DNA of 64,000 nt from Pseudonocardia humida (GCF_023898865.1 NZ_JAGSOV010000070.1:40507-104506); one strand, 5' to 3'. Shown: positions 25,833-34,709, counted from the stretch's first letter. The notes: generated from the letters alone by a model not told the origin. Translations and numbers: made by a program.

Positions 25833-26074
25833 TCAGTTGCCGAGCTGTGCGGCGATTGCCTCGCGGCCGATGCGGGACCAGACGGGCGCGATCCGCCCGG
25901 CCTGGAATCGGTAGAAGGCGTGTCCGCCGCGATCATGTCGGCGTATCGCCGGCGGGTGAGCACCTCGTCGTTGTCGGTGAATTCGTCGCGGACGTAGTCG
26001 TCCAGGTCGCGGAATCGCCGGTCGTTCAGGGCGTCGAGGTAGACCAGGTACGTGGCCGCCAAGGCGTCGGGCAT
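25833..26074 (-). pseudogene. SnoaL-like (NTF2-fold) gene with internal deletion
   Basis: A good ribosome site (GGAGGAG) precedes MPDALAATYLVYLDALNDRR and LDDYVRDEFTDNDEVL. Around 25920 the frame breaks. In the next frame HAFYRFQAGRIAPVWSRIG and a stop follow, the normal end of SnoaL-like proteins. The middle third of the fold is missing, so the gene is dead although its expression signals remain. It was probably convergent or co-transcribed with the LysR gene upstream on the same strand. Confidence 0.6.
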
Positions 26075-26141
26075 GGTTCTCCTCCTTCGGAGTGAGTGAT
26101 CGGCATCGTCGGCCGTGGGCGTGCGGGTGTGTTCCGCGACG

Positions 26142-27128
26142 TCATGTGGCTTGCTGGTGGCGGTCGCGGTAGGCGCGGGCCTCGGTTCTCCCACCGTCCG
26201 GCGACCTGTGCCGGCCCCGGTCCTCGCTATTCGGCACCGTGATCTGCTCGGTGAGGGCGAGCAGCCGGGTGGTCAGCACCGGGAGGGCCGGGTCGTCGGC
26301 GAACCCGGCCCGGTGGGCGAACTGCACGTCGAGCTCCTGCCAGGGCAGCCGCAGCGGCAGCTCGACCAGCTCCCCGGCCCGGACCGCCGCGGCGGTCGCG
26401 TACTCGGGCACGACGGCCACGTAGCCGTGGTGGCGGGCCAGTTCGACGGCCGCCGACGGCAGGCCCAGCAGGTGGACCGGCGACTGCTCGGTGCCCCGGC
26501 CGTGCTCGAGCAGGTCGGCCAGCGACGCGGCGTCGGACGTCCAGCGGTAGACCACGACCGGCGAGGACACCAGGTCGTCGATGCTGAGCCGGAGGCGTGC
26601 GGCCAGCGCGTGGTCGGGCGCCGCGACGGTCATCAGCCGGGCCCGCATGCGGTGGGCGACCGTCAGGTCGGAGGGCAGCGGCCGGTTGATGACGAAGCCC
26701 GCGTCCGCCGTGCCGTCGAGCAGGCTGGTGATCACCTGGTCGCTGTGCAGGATCCGGAAGTTCCCGCCGATCCCGTGCCGGCCCAGCTCGGCCAGCAGCC
26801 CGTCGGCCAGCACGATGGCCAGGCTCGCCGGGATCGCCAGGACCAGGCGCTCCTGCCCCGGCCTGCGCACGGCGGTGTGCGCCTCGGCCAGCAGCATCAG
26901 GCAGCGCCGCGCGTAGGAGTCGAAGCGGCGGCCGGCGGCGGTCAGCGTGGTGCCGCGCGGGGTGCGCTCGAACAGGTCGACGCCGAGCTTCCGCTCCAGC
27001 GCCGCCATGCGCACGCTCACCGAGGGCGCGGCGATGTGCAGGGCCTGCGCCGCGGCAGTGAAGCTGCCGGCCTCGACGACCCCGATGAAGACGTCGAGGT
27101 CCGGCACGGAGACGGTCTCGCGGGGCAT
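26142..27128 (-). CDS. LysR-family transcriptional regulator
   Basis: The protein has 328 aa. The HTH spans about residues 8-65 (VFIGVVEAGSFTAAAQALHI, PSVSVRMAALERKLG), and the effector domain about 95-295. The C-terminal 30 residues are polar and unusual. It is divergent from the C-S lyase/amidohydrolase/ABC locus across 124 bp, so it most likely controls that locus in response to the imported amino-acid derivative. The ATG at 27128 (MPRETVSVPDLDVF) gives the normal family start. Confidence 0.9.
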   Translation of the reverse strand: MPRETVSVPDLDVFIGVVEAGSFTAAAQALHIAAPSVSVRMAALERKLGVDLFERTPRGTTLTAAGRRFDSYARRCLMLLAEAHTAVRRPGQERLVLAIPASLAIVLADGLLAELGRHGIGGNFRILHSDQVITSLLDGTADAGFVINRPLPSDLTVAHRMRARLMTVAAPDHALAARLRLSIDDLVSSPVVVYRWTSDAASLADLLEHGRGTEQSPVHLLGLPSAAVELARHHGYVAVVPEYATAAAVRAGELVELPLRLPWQELDVQFAHRAGFADDPALPVLTTRLLALTEQITVPNSEDRGRHRSPDGGRTEARAYRDRHQQAT

Positions 27129-27192
27129 AGCCGCAGCCTAATGCTGCCGATAGCGACCCGGCGTCTACCGGCGGGCCCGCCACCTGGCCAAA

Positions 27193-27242
27193 CTCCAGGA
27201 ACCGCGATCAACAGCGCCCGATCAGCACCCGATCTCCTGGAG
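27193..27242. promoter_or_regulatory. Inverted repeat between LysR and C-S lyase genes
   Basis: CTCCAGGA (27193-27200) and TCCTGGAG (27235-27242) are perfect 8-bp inverted arms 34 bp apart in the divergent promoter region. The right arm overlaps the ribosome-binding region of the lyase gene. A LysR-tetramer site is possible, but RBS coincidence is equally possible. Confidence 0.3.
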
Positions 27243-27252
27243 CCCGCACCCC

Positions 27253-28428
27253 ATGGTGGAAACCCTGCACGTCCCGACCGCGTGGACGGTGAGCGACCTC
27301 CGACGCCGCCGCACCAAGCGGTGGTCGGTGTACGCCTCCGACGTCGCCGACATGACGGTGGCCGAGATGGACTTCCCGGTGGCCGAGCCGGTGCTGCGGG
27401 CCGTGCGCGACGCCGTCGAGCGGCAGTGCTTCGGCTACCCGCTCCCCGAGGCCAGCAGCCCGCTGCCGCAGGTCGCGTCGGCCTGGTTCGCCAGCCAGGG
27501 CCTCGACGTCCCCGCGACCCGCGTCCGGCAGATCTCCGACGTCATCAAGCCGATGATCCTGGCGATCCGCCACCTCAGCCCGCCCGGAACCCCGGTCGCG
27601 GTCATCACCCCGACCTACGCCTCCTTCCTCGGCGCCGTCGCGGCGGCCGGCCGCGAGCGGATCGAGGTGGCGATGACCCGCGGCCCGCTCGGCTACGAGC
27701 TCGATCTCGACGGCATCGAGTCGGCATTGCGCGCCGGCGCCCGCACGGTGCTGCTGTGCAACCCCAGCAACCCGACCGGGGCGGTCTACCCGCGCGCCGC
27801 GCTCGTGGCGCTGTCCGAGCTGGCCGAGCGGCACGGCGCCCGGGTGGTCAGCGACGAGGTGCACGGCCCCATCCGCTACGCCGGTGCGCACGTCCCGTAC
27901 GCGACGGTGAGCCCCGCCGCCGCCGCGCACGCGATCACCCTGACCAGCGTCAGCAAGGCCTGGAACGTGCCCGGCCTGCGGTGCGCGCTGGTGGCGTTCA
28001 CCAACGACGAGGACGCGGCCCGCTGGGACGCGCTGCCGGGCCCGGCGAAGGGCGGCATCTCCCCGCTGGGGATCGAGGCGTCGGTCGCGGCGCTCACCGA
28101 GGGCCGGGCGTGGCTCGACCACGTGCTGGGCGTCCTCGCCGACAACCGCCGCCTCGTCGGCGAGGTCCTCGCCGCGCACGGGATCGAGCACATCGTCCTC
28201 CCCCCGGCGGCCACCTACCTGGCCTGGCTCGACCTGCGGGAGTTCGCCGTCGGCGACGACCCGGCCGGCTTCCTGCGGGAGCGGGCGAAGGTGGCCACGA
28301 CGCCCGGGGAGTCCCACGGCGCGGCCGGGCGCGGCTTCGTGCGCCTCAACTTCGCCGGCCCGGCCCCGATCCTCGCCGACGCCCTCGACCGGGTGGCCGC
28401 CGCCCTGACCGGCCGCACCGCCCGGTGA
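27253..28428 (+). CDS. MalY/PatB-type PLP C-S lyase / aminotransferase
   Basis: The protein has 391 aa, fold type I PLP enzyme. It shows the MalY/PatB-specific N-terminal pattern RRRTKRWSVYASDVADMTVA and MDFPVAEPV, the NPSNPTG motif, SDEVHGPIRY, and the PLP lysine in TSVSKAWNVPGLRC. This subfamily cleaves cystathionine and other cysteine S-conjugates to pyruvate, ammonia and a thiol. It is the first gene of a five-gene locus ending in an amino-acid ABC importer, so it probably breaks down the imported compound. Confidence 0.88.
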   Translation: MVETLHVPTAWTVSDLRRRRTKRWSVYASDVADMTVAEMDFPVAEPVLRAVRDAVERQCFGYPLPEASSPLPQVASAWFASQGLDVPATRVRQISDVIKPMILAIRHLSPPGTPVAVITPTYASFLGAVAAAGRERIEVAMTRGPLGYELDLDGIESALRAGARTVLLCNPSNPTGAVYPRAALVALSELAERHGARVVSDEVHGPIRYAGAHVPYATVSPAAAAHAITLTSVSKAWNVPGLRCALVAFTNDEDAARWDALPGPAKGGISPLGIEASVAALTEGRAWLDHVLGVLADNRRLVGEVLAAHGIEHIVLPPAATYLAWLDLREFAVGDDPAGFLRERAKVATTPGESHGAAGRGFVRLNFAGPAPILADALDRVAAALTGRTAR

Positions 28429-28477
28429 CCACCCCGAAGGCCGTCCCACCGACCGTCCCGGACCAGGAGGAACCGCT

Positions 28478-29704
28478 TTGTCCACCCGCATCCTGAGCGC
28501 GCGCACCGTGCTGGCCGGCCCCGACCTCGCCGCGATCGACGAGGGCGCGGTGGTGGTCGAGGGGACCCGGATCGGCTGGGTGGGCCCGCTCGGCGAGCTC
28601 CCCGCCCGCTACGCCGAGGTCCCGGTGCAGGAGTACCCGGGCAGCACGATCCTGCCCGGCCTGATCGACACCCACGTGCACCTCGGGTTCGACGGCGGCC
28701 CCGACCCGGTGACCCGGATGCGCGGCCAGACCGACGTCCAGCTGCTCGACGTCATGCGCACCGCGGCCCGCACCCTCGCCGCAACCGGCGTCACCACGGT
28801 CTGCGACCTGGGCGCCCGCGGCTTCCTCGACCTAGCGCTGAAGAAGGAGCTCGCCGACCGGCCCGGCACCGGACCGCGGGTCCTCAGCGCGGCGCGGCCG
28901 GTGACCACCCGCGAGGGCCACTGCTGGTTCATGGGCGGGGAGTCCGAGACCGGGATCCGCGACCTGGAGGAGCTGGTCGAACTGCACGCGCTGATGGGCG
29001 CCGACGTGATCAAGGTGATGTCCACCGGCGGCACCATGACCGTCACCACCCGCCCGTGGCAGGCGCAGTTCTCCCTGGAGGGCCTGCGCGCCCTCGTCGC
29101 CCGCGCCCACGCGCTCGGCCTCCGGGTCACCGCGCACGCCCACGGCCGGCCCGGCATCGACAACGCCGTGCGGGCCGGGGTCGACAAGCTCGAGCACTGC
29201 ACGTTCCTCACCGAGGAGCGCGCCACGCTGCACGACGCCGACCTGGTCGCGCGGATCGTCGACCAGGGCATCCACGTGTGTCCCACCCTCAACGTGAACA
29301 GTCACGAGCTGATGTCGCGGCGGCCGGGCGCCGCCGCGTCGATCCGGGCGATGTACGACGCGGGCGTCCGCCTCGTCGCCGGCACCGACGCCGGCATCCG
29401 CAACCTGCCCCACGACGCCTACGCCGAGGGTCTGGTGACCTTCACCGACCTCGGCGTGCCGGCGCACGAGGTCCTGCTGATGGCCACCGTGCGCGCGGCC
29501 GAGTCGCTGGGCGTCGCTGACCGGGTCGGGACGCTGGCGCCCGGCATGGCTGCCGACCTCGTCGTCGCGCCCGGCGACCCGACCGCCGACGTCGCCGTCC
29601 TGCGCACCGTGCAGCGGGTCGTCGTCGACGGCGCTGACGTCGTGGGCTCTGACGTCCTCACCCATCGATCCCCGCAGCCGCAGCCCGCGGCCGTCATGGC
29701 CTGA
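28478..29704 (+). CDS. Amidohydrolase-family protein (imidazolonepropionase/Xaa-Pro dipeptidase-like)
   Basis: The protein has 408 aa with metal ligands in order: DTHVHLGFDG (HxH), ADVIKVMSTGG (possible carboxylated Lys), VTAHAHG, KLEHCTF and AGTDAGIRN (Asp). These fit the binuclear amidohydrolase subgroup that hydrolyses N-acyl or dipeptide bonds. The start is TTG after GGAGGAA. The gene follows the C-S lyase by 49 bp. A sensible role is removing an acyl or aminoacyl group so that the lyase can act; the substrate is not known. Confidence 0.87.
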   Translation: MSTRILSARTVLAGPDLAAIDEGAVVVEGTRIGWVGPLGELPARYAEVPVQEYPGSTILPGLIDTHVHLGFDGGPDPVTRMRGQTDVQLLDVMRTAARTLAATGVTTVCDLGARGFLDLALKKELADRPGTGPRVLSAARPVTTREGHCWFMGGESETGIRDLEELVELHALMGADVIKVMSTGGTMTVTTRPWQAQFSLEGLRALVARAHALGLRVTAHAHGRPGIDNAVRAGVDKLEHCTFLTEERATLHDADLVARIVDQGIHVCPTLNVNSHELMSRRPGAAASIRAMYDAGVRLVAGTDAGIRNLPHDAYAEGLVTFTDLGVPAHEVLLMATVRAAESLGVADRVGTLAPGMAADLVVAPGDPTADVAVLRTVQRVVVDGADVVGSDVLTHRSPQPQPAAVMA

Positions 29705-29739
29705 CCATTCGCACACCGTCGTCCGAACGGAGAAGCACC

Positions 29740-30696
29740 ATGCGCATGAAGCCCGCAGTGGGCGCGCTCGCGGCCATCGCCGCGGTCCTGCTCACCTCGT
29801 GCACGACCCCGACCCCGGCGGCCGGAGCCGCGGAAGGCCCGGCGGCGCCGGTCGCCGACCAGGTACCCGCCCAGCAGCGCAGCTACGACTCCATCGCCCG
29901 CGACGACGCGGCCTGGGCGCTGCTGCCCGAGGCCACGAGGCAGAGCGGGGCGATCACCGTGGTGGTCAGCGCGGCGAGCCCGCCGGGCAGCTTCATCTCC
30001 CCCGACGGCGGCGGGCCGGCCGGGATCTTCCCCGAGATCGCCCTCGCGCTCGGCCGGGTGCTGGGGGTGGAGGTGACGCTGGCCCAGATCCCGTTCGACG
30101 GGGTCATCCCCGGTCTGCAGGCCGGGCGCTACGACATGGCCGTCGCCAGCATGTCCGGGACCGCGGAGCGGCTCGAGGTGCTCGACATGGTGAAGTTCAC
30201 CCTGGGCGGCTCGGCCATCGCGGTGCCCAGCGGCAACCCGCTGGGCCTGGACTCCCGGTCGTTGTGCGACCACCGCGTCGGCGTCGTCGTCGGGACCCAC
30301 CAGGCCACCTCCCGGCTCCCCCGCCTGGACGAGCAGACCTGCGGGGCCACCGGGCGGCCGCCCATCCAGGCGGTGAGCTTCCCCGACAGCAACGCGCTGC
30401 TGCTGGCGCTGTCCAGCAACCGCATCGACGCGGCCATGAACGACGGCCCGGTCCTGGGCTACGCCCAGCGCCAGCAGGGCGGCCGCTTCGACGTGCTCGC
30501 CGACGACTCCCAACTCAAGTCGATCGGCGGGATCGGCCTGCCCAAGGGGTCACCGCTGGTGCCCGCCGTCGAGGCCGCGGTGCGCACGCTGCAGGGCCTA
30601 CCCGAGTACCGCGACGTCTACCAGCGCTGGGGAGCCGTCGAGTTCGCACTGCCGGTGGAGATGGCCGGCCGGATGACGCCCGCGGACTTCTCGTGA
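29740..30696 (+). CDS. Polar amino-acid ABC transporter substrate-binding lipoprotein
   Basis: The protein has 318 aa. The signal peptide ends in the lipobox LLTSC at about residues 23-27, so it is anchored on the outer face of the membrane. The mature part is a family-3 solute-binding protein (GAITVVVSAASPPGSFISPD, GIFPEIALALGRVLGVEV, DNMAVASMSGT-like turn, LDMVKFTLGGSAIAV). It binds the imported amino-acid-like ligand and delivers it to the adjoining permease. GGAGAAG precedes the ATG; the stop overlaps the permease GTG by four bases. Confidence 0.92.
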   Translation: MRMKPAVGALAAIAAVLLTSCTTPTPAAGAAEGPAAPVADQVPAQQRSYDSIARDDAAWALLPEATRQSGAITVVVSAASPPGSFISPDGGGPAGIFPEIALALGRVLGVEVTLAQIPFDGVIPGLQAGRYDMAVASMSGTAERLEVLDMVKFTLGGSAIAVPSGNPLGLDSRSLCDHRVGVVVGTHQATSRLPRLDEQTCGATGRPPIQAVSFPDSNALLLALSSNRIDAAMNDGPVLGYAQRQQGGRFDVLADDSQLKSIGGIGLPKGSPLVPAVEAAVRTLQGLPEYRDVYQRWGAVEFALPVEMAGRMTPADFS

Positions 30697-31586
30697 CCGC
30701 CCGCACCGTCGAGTCGGTCGAGCCGCATGCGCCGCCGGCGGGCCGGCGGATCGCGCGCCGGCCCAACCGGTGGAACCTGCTCGGCGTGGCCGCGGTCGCC
30801 TACGTCGTCCTGCAGGTGGCCTCGGTCGTGACCACCAACGAGAACTTCGCCTGGCCGATGATCGGGCGGTACCTGTTCGCGCCGCCGATCCTGCACGGCA
30901 TCGGGCTCACCATCTGGCTGACCGTGGTGGTCATGCTGATCGGGGTGCTGCTCGGCGTCCCGCTGGCGATCATGCGGATCTCCGGCAACCCGCTGGTCTC
31001 CGGGGCCGCCTGGTGCTACGTCTGGGTGTTCCGCGGCACACCGCTGCTGATTCAGGTGATCTTCTGGTTCAACATCTCGGCGCTGTTCCCGGTCATCCAC
31101 CTGTCGATCCCGTTCGGCCCGTCGCTCGCACTGGGCAGCGCGAACAGCCTCATCACCCCGCTCACCGCCGCGGTGATCGCGCTGGCGCTCAACGAGGCCG
31201 CCTACATGGCCGAGACGATCCGCGGCGGGCTGCTCGGCGTGGACCAGGGCCAGCGCGACGCCGCCCGGGCGCTCGGCATGACCGGGTCCGGGGTGCTGCG
31301 GATGATCATGCCGCAGGCCATGCGCATGATCATCCCGCCGACGGCGAACAACACGATCACCACGCTCAAGAACACGGCGCTGGTCAGCGTCATCGGCATC
31401 GCCGACCTGCTGCACAGCGCGCAGATCATCTACGCGCAGAACTACCAGACGATCCCGCTGCTGATCGTCGCGGCGCTGTGGTACCTCGCCCTGACCTCGC
31501 TCCTGGGCATCGGGCAGAACCGCCTGGAGCGCCACTTCGGGAAGGGCGCCCGGCCGATGGCCGCGCGGGGAAGGGACGGGCGATGA
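30693..31586 (+). CDS. Amino-acid ABC transporter permease (HisM/GlnP family)
   Basis: The protein has 297 aa and about five membrane helices after a 30-residue charged N-terminus. The polar-amino-acid permease signature is WLTVVVMLIGVLLGVPLAIM, VFRGTPLLIQVIFW, and the EAA loop AARALGMTGSGVLRMIMPQA. Only one permease gene is present, so the channel is probably a homodimer. The GTG start overlaps the binding-protein stop and the stop overlaps the ATPase start. Confidence 0.92.
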   Translation: MTARTVESVEPHAPPAGRRIARRPNRWNLLGVAAVAYVVLQVASVVTTNENFAWPMIGRYLFAPPILHGIGLTIWLTVVVMLIGVLLGVPLAIMRISGNPLVSGAAWCYVWVFRGTPLLIQVIFWFNISALFPVIHLSIPFGPSLALGSANSLITPLTAAVIALALNEAAYMAETIRGGLLGVDQGQRDAARALGMTGSGVLRMIMPQAMRMIIPPTANNTITTLKNTALVSVIGIADLLHSAQIIYAQNYQTIPLLIVAALWYLALTSLLGIGQNRLERHFGKGARPMAARGRDGR

Positions 31587-32344
31587 CCGACGTCATGCTC
31601 GAGGTCCGGGCCGTGCGCAAGTCGTTCGGGCACGTCGAGGTGCTGCGCGGGATCGACCTCACCGTGCCCGCCGGGAACGTCGCCTGCATCATCGGCCCCA
31701 GCGGCTCCGGCAAGTCCACCCTGCTGCGCTCGGTCAACGCGCTGGAGAGCGTGGACGCCGGCGAGATCCGGCTGGGTGGCGAGCTCATCGGGTGCACCGA
31801 GCGGGGAACCGGCCTGGTGGCCCTGCCGGAGAAGCAGACCGCCGCCCAGCGGGCCCGGATGGGGATGGTCTTCCAGCGGTTCAACCTCTTCCCGCACCTG
31901 ACCGCGCTGGAGAACGTCATGGCCGGCCCGGTCCGGGTGCAGCGCCGGCCCAAGGACGAGGTGCGGCGGGAGGCGAGCGACCTGCTCGACCGCGTCGGGC
32001 TCGCCGACCGGGTCGAGTACTATCCGGCGCACCTGTCCGGCGGCCAGCAGCAGCGCGTCGCCATCGCCCGTGCGCTGGCCATGAAGCCGGAGCTCATGCT
32101 GTTCGACGAGCCCACCTCGGCGCTCGACCCGGAGCTGGTCGGCGAGGTGCTCGACGTCATGCGCGAGCTGGCCCGCGACGGCATGACCATGCTGGTGGTC
32201 ACCCACGAGATGGGCTTCGCCCGGGAGATCGCCGACACCGTCACGTTCATGGACGAGGGGGTGATCGTCGAGCACGGGACGCCGGCGGAGGTGATCGACA
32301 GCCCGCGCCACGAGCGCACCCGGGAGTTCTGCGCCCGGATCTGA
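31583..32344 (+). CDS. Amino-acid ABC transporter ATP-binding protein (GlnQ-like)
   Basis: The protein has 253 aa. Walker A is IIGPSGSGKSTLLRSVN, the Q-loop MVFQRFNLFPHLTALENV, the ABC signature HLSGGQQQRVAIARALA, Walker B LMLFDEPTSALDPE and the switch HEMGFA. This is the standard ATPase of polar-amino-acid importers. It ends the locus that began at 27253. Confidence 0.95.
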   Translation: MTDVMLEVRAVRKSFGHVEVLRGIDLTVPAGNVACIIGPSGSGKSTLLRSVNALESVDAGEIRLGGELIGCTERGTGLVALPEKQTAAQRARMGMVFQRFNLFPHLTALENVMAGPVRVQRRPKDEVRREASDLLDRVGLADRVEYYPAHLSGGQQQRVAIARALAMKPELMLFDEPTSALDPELVGEVLDVMRELARDGMTMLVVTHEMGFAREIADTVTFMDEGVIVEHGTPAEVIDSPRHERTREFCARI

Positions 32345-32376
32345 CCCGTGGGGTGCCCCGGCGAGGTCTGGATGAA

Positions 32377-32613
32377 ATGGTGGCGTCAGGAGCCCGTACG
32401 GCGGCGATCGGGTCGACGGTCGCGAACGTGGCCTCTCGACTCGTCAGACCCGGTTCCGGGAAGTTGATCGCCGGGGTGTGTGCCGCGCTCGCGGACCGGT
32501 TCGGCCTGTCCCGCGGTCTCGTCCGCCTCATCTTCGTGAAGTTCGGGCCGGTCGGTGCCGGTGAGCCGGCCTACATCATCCTGTGGATCATCATCCCGAA
32601 GGAGCGACGGTAG
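32377..32613 (+). CDS. PspC-domain protein
   Basis: The protein has 78 aa. PGSGKLIAGVCAALADRFGL, SRGLVRLIFVKFG and the final membrane segment AYIILWIIIPKE form the PspC domain (phage-shock-protein C type, usually with one or two membrane helices). The start is uncertain; the ATG at 32377 is used, but the domain only begins about residue 23. It lies 32 bp after the ABC ATPase yet is probably unrelated in function. Confidence 0.8.
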   Translation: MVASGARTAAIGSTVANVASRLVRPGSGKLIAGVCAALADRFGLSRGLVRLIFVKFGPVGAGEPAYIILWIIIPKERR

Positions 32614-32699
32614 GGCGGCGCGGGTACGCCGAGACCTCCGCGGCCGAGATCGGCGAGCAGGCAGGGCCGGCAGCGGACTGGTGAGCAGCCACCACTTCG

Positions 32700-32975
32700 G
32701 GATGCCTACCTCGCCGCCACCCGCGCCCGCGCCCGCCAACGAGACTATGAACAGCGCTTGGGCAGCGAAATGGGGAACCACAGCCAGCGGCGAACGGCTG
32801 ATCCCACTGTCGGCCAACGAGATCCGTCGACTACTCGCAAAGCTCGTCCTCGCCCCGGTCACCTGCCTTGACCAGGTTCTGGCCTGGTCACTCTGGCGCG
32901 CCGCCGACGGCAATACCAGGCCCGCGCCTGCCACTACCGACGACGCGGTCACCCTCTGCCGACATGAACCGAGTG
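32700..32975 (+). mobile_element. IS701/IS4-like transposase C-terminal relic
   Basis: RLIPLSANEIRRLLAKLVLA and VLAWSLW resemble the end of a common actinobacterial DDE transposase. After a one-base shift the expected RRRRQYQARACHYRRRGH tail follows. Only the C-terminus is left. Confidence 0.55.
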
Positions 32976-32989
32976 CCGTTGCAGTGCTA

Positions 32990-33320
32990 GCAGGCGTCGT
33001 CGACGTGGCCGCGCCCACCGAGGCCACCCTCGGGCACATCGCAAGGGCTCACGGGGTGGCGGTGCCCGAGCTGACCGTCTGCATCCTCGACCGGGCACGC
33101 CACGAGCAGACCCTGGTCCGCCGGGTACGCGAGGCCGGCTCCCGGATCAGGTTCCTGCTCGACGGCGACGTGGCCGGCGCGCTCATGGCGGCGAGCCCGG
33201 ACACCAACGTCGACCTCATGGTCGGCATCGGCGGCACCCCTGAGGGCGTCCTGGCGGCATGCGCCCTCAAGTGCACGGGCGGCACGCTCTACGGCCGGTT
33301 CCACCCCGCGACGACGACGA
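32990..33320 (+). pseudogene. glpX: Fructose-1,6-bisphosphatase class II (GlpX) fragment
   Basis: PELTVCILDRARHEQTLVRR, IRFLLDGDVAGALMAASPD and MVGIGGTPEGVLAACALKC are unmistakably GlpX, covering about 105 residues of the middle of the protein. The N-terminal third is replaced by the preceding transposase tail. The C-terminus is lost after GGTLYGRFHP, where a frameshift begins. It is a gluconeogenesis gene fragment, not functional. Confidence 0.8.
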
Positions 33321-33540
33321 GCGCCGCCGCGCCCTTGCTTCTGGCGGGTGCCGGCCGGGGTCGGCCGGCACGGTTTCCCGGTGCGACCTGTCGTCAGCGG
33401 GCCCGTCCAGGCCCGCAAGGCTCCCCCAGGCAAGGGCTTGCTCGCCGACGAGTTCGGGGCGTATCTCGTCGTAGTCAGGGGTGTTGCCGACGCGGCCCGC
33501 AGCGAGCAGAAACCCGGCTCGTCCACTACCCGGCTGCCGG

Positions 33541-33715
33541 TGGGGTCTTCGGCCGGACGGCGTCCCCAGGCCGAGATCAGCGGCGCGGGTGTCAGGTCGA
33601 GTTCGCCGGCGCGGATGGCGGCAAGGTGCGCGTCGATCTCGGCGTCGTCGGCCGGCCCGGCCGCGAGCAACTCGTCGCGCACGTGTTCTATGGTCGCCGC
33701 CTCCCACCGGTCGCA
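33541..33715 (-). pseudogene. Class I SAM methyltransferase C-terminal relic
   Basis: The minus strand reads EAATIEHVRDELLAAG, DAEIDAHLAAIRAGELDL and APLISAWGRRP, the usual tail of class I methyltransferases of actinobacteria. Upstream a frameshifted DLVDVAEVG continues the similarity for a few codons. Between 33320 and 33540 and between 33716 and 33878 nothing further is recognised apart from the next gene's promoter. Confidence 0.5.
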
Positions 33716-33878
33716 GGCCAGTCCGCCTACCGGGAAGAGCCCACCTCGGCGACATCGACCAAGTCGGCCGCACGGGTTGCGGTCCGGTACCGGCCGGCTG
33801 CCGTCACCCACACGCATGCTCGATCGAGGCGGGTACCGTCCAACACGTTGATCGACTGCTGGTGTGGAGGGGCGAACG

Positions 33879-34709
33879 ATGAAGGCTTCGACCTGGGAGC
33901 TGCCAGAGTCGGTGCAGGTGGACAGCGGCACGGTCCGCTGGGCGCGCCTCGGTAGCGGGGACCGGCCCGTGGTGCTGGTCCACGGAACCCCGTACTCGTC
34001 GCTGCTGTGGCGGGACATCGCCCCGGCCCTGGCCGAGCGGCACACCGTGTACGTGTTCGATCACCTCGGCTACGGCCGCTCCGAGCAGGCCGAGGGCCAG
34101 GACCTGACGTTGGCCGCGCAAGCCCGCCGGTTCACCGAGCTGCTGCACCACTGGGGCCTCGACACCGCGGCACGAGCCCCGGGTGTGGTGGCCAACGACA
34201 TCGGCGGCGCGGTGGTGCTGCGCGCGCTGCTGCTCGACGGCGCCCGCTACCGCGACCTGACGCTGTTCGACTGCGTCAGCGGTGGCCAGTGGGAGAGCGG
34301 ACTGTTCGCCCTGATGCGCTCCCACCACGAGGTGTTCGAGCAGCTACCCGGCTACGCCCACGAGGCGCTGGTCGCCGCCCACCTGCGCAACGCCACCCAC
34401 ACCGGTTTCCGCCCCGACGTGCTGGAGGCCTTCCTCGAACCCTGGCTCGGCCCCCAGGGGCAAGCCGCCTACTACCGGCAGTACCGGCAGCTGGCCCAAG
34501 CCGACACCGAACCCTACGAGGCGCTGCTGTCGGGGATCGACATCCCGGTGCAGCTGCTGTGGGGTCGAGAAGACCGCATCCTGCCCCCGGAGCACGGCCG
34601 CTGGCTGCATGAACACATCCCGCAGGCCGAGATGCACTGGATCGACGACGCCGGGCACCTGCTACAGGAGGACGCCCCCGCCCAGCTACTCGCCCATCTC
34701 CTTCGCTGA
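33879..34709 (+). CDS. Alpha/beta hydrolase, haloalkane-dehalogenase-like
   Basis: The protein has 276 aa. The oxyanion turn is VLVHGTPYSSLLW. The nucleophile elbow is GVVANDIGGAVVLRAL, where the residue at the nucleophile position is Asp rather than Ser, as in haloalkane and haloacetate dehalogenases. LLWGREDRILPPEHG supplies an acid and AGHLLQED the general-base His. GGAGGGG seven bases before the ATG fixes the start. An Asp nucleophile predicts C-halogen (or epoxide) hydrolysis rather than ester hydrolysis, but the halide-binding tryptophans cannot be confirmed by eye. It stands alone. Confidence 0.75.
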   Translation: MKASTWELPESVQVDSGTVRWARLGSGDRPVVLVHGTPYSSLLWRDIAPALAERHTVYVFDHLGYGRSEQAEGQDLTLAAQARRFTELLHHWGLDTAARAPGVVANDIGGAVVLRALLLDGARYRDLTLFDCVSGGQWESGLFALMRSHHEVFEQLPGYAHEALVAAHLRNATHTGFRPDVLEAFLEPWLGPQGQAAYYRQYRQLAQADTEPYEALLSGIDIPVQLLWGREDRILPPEHGRWLHEHIPQAEMHWIDDAGHLLQEDAPAQLLAHLLR

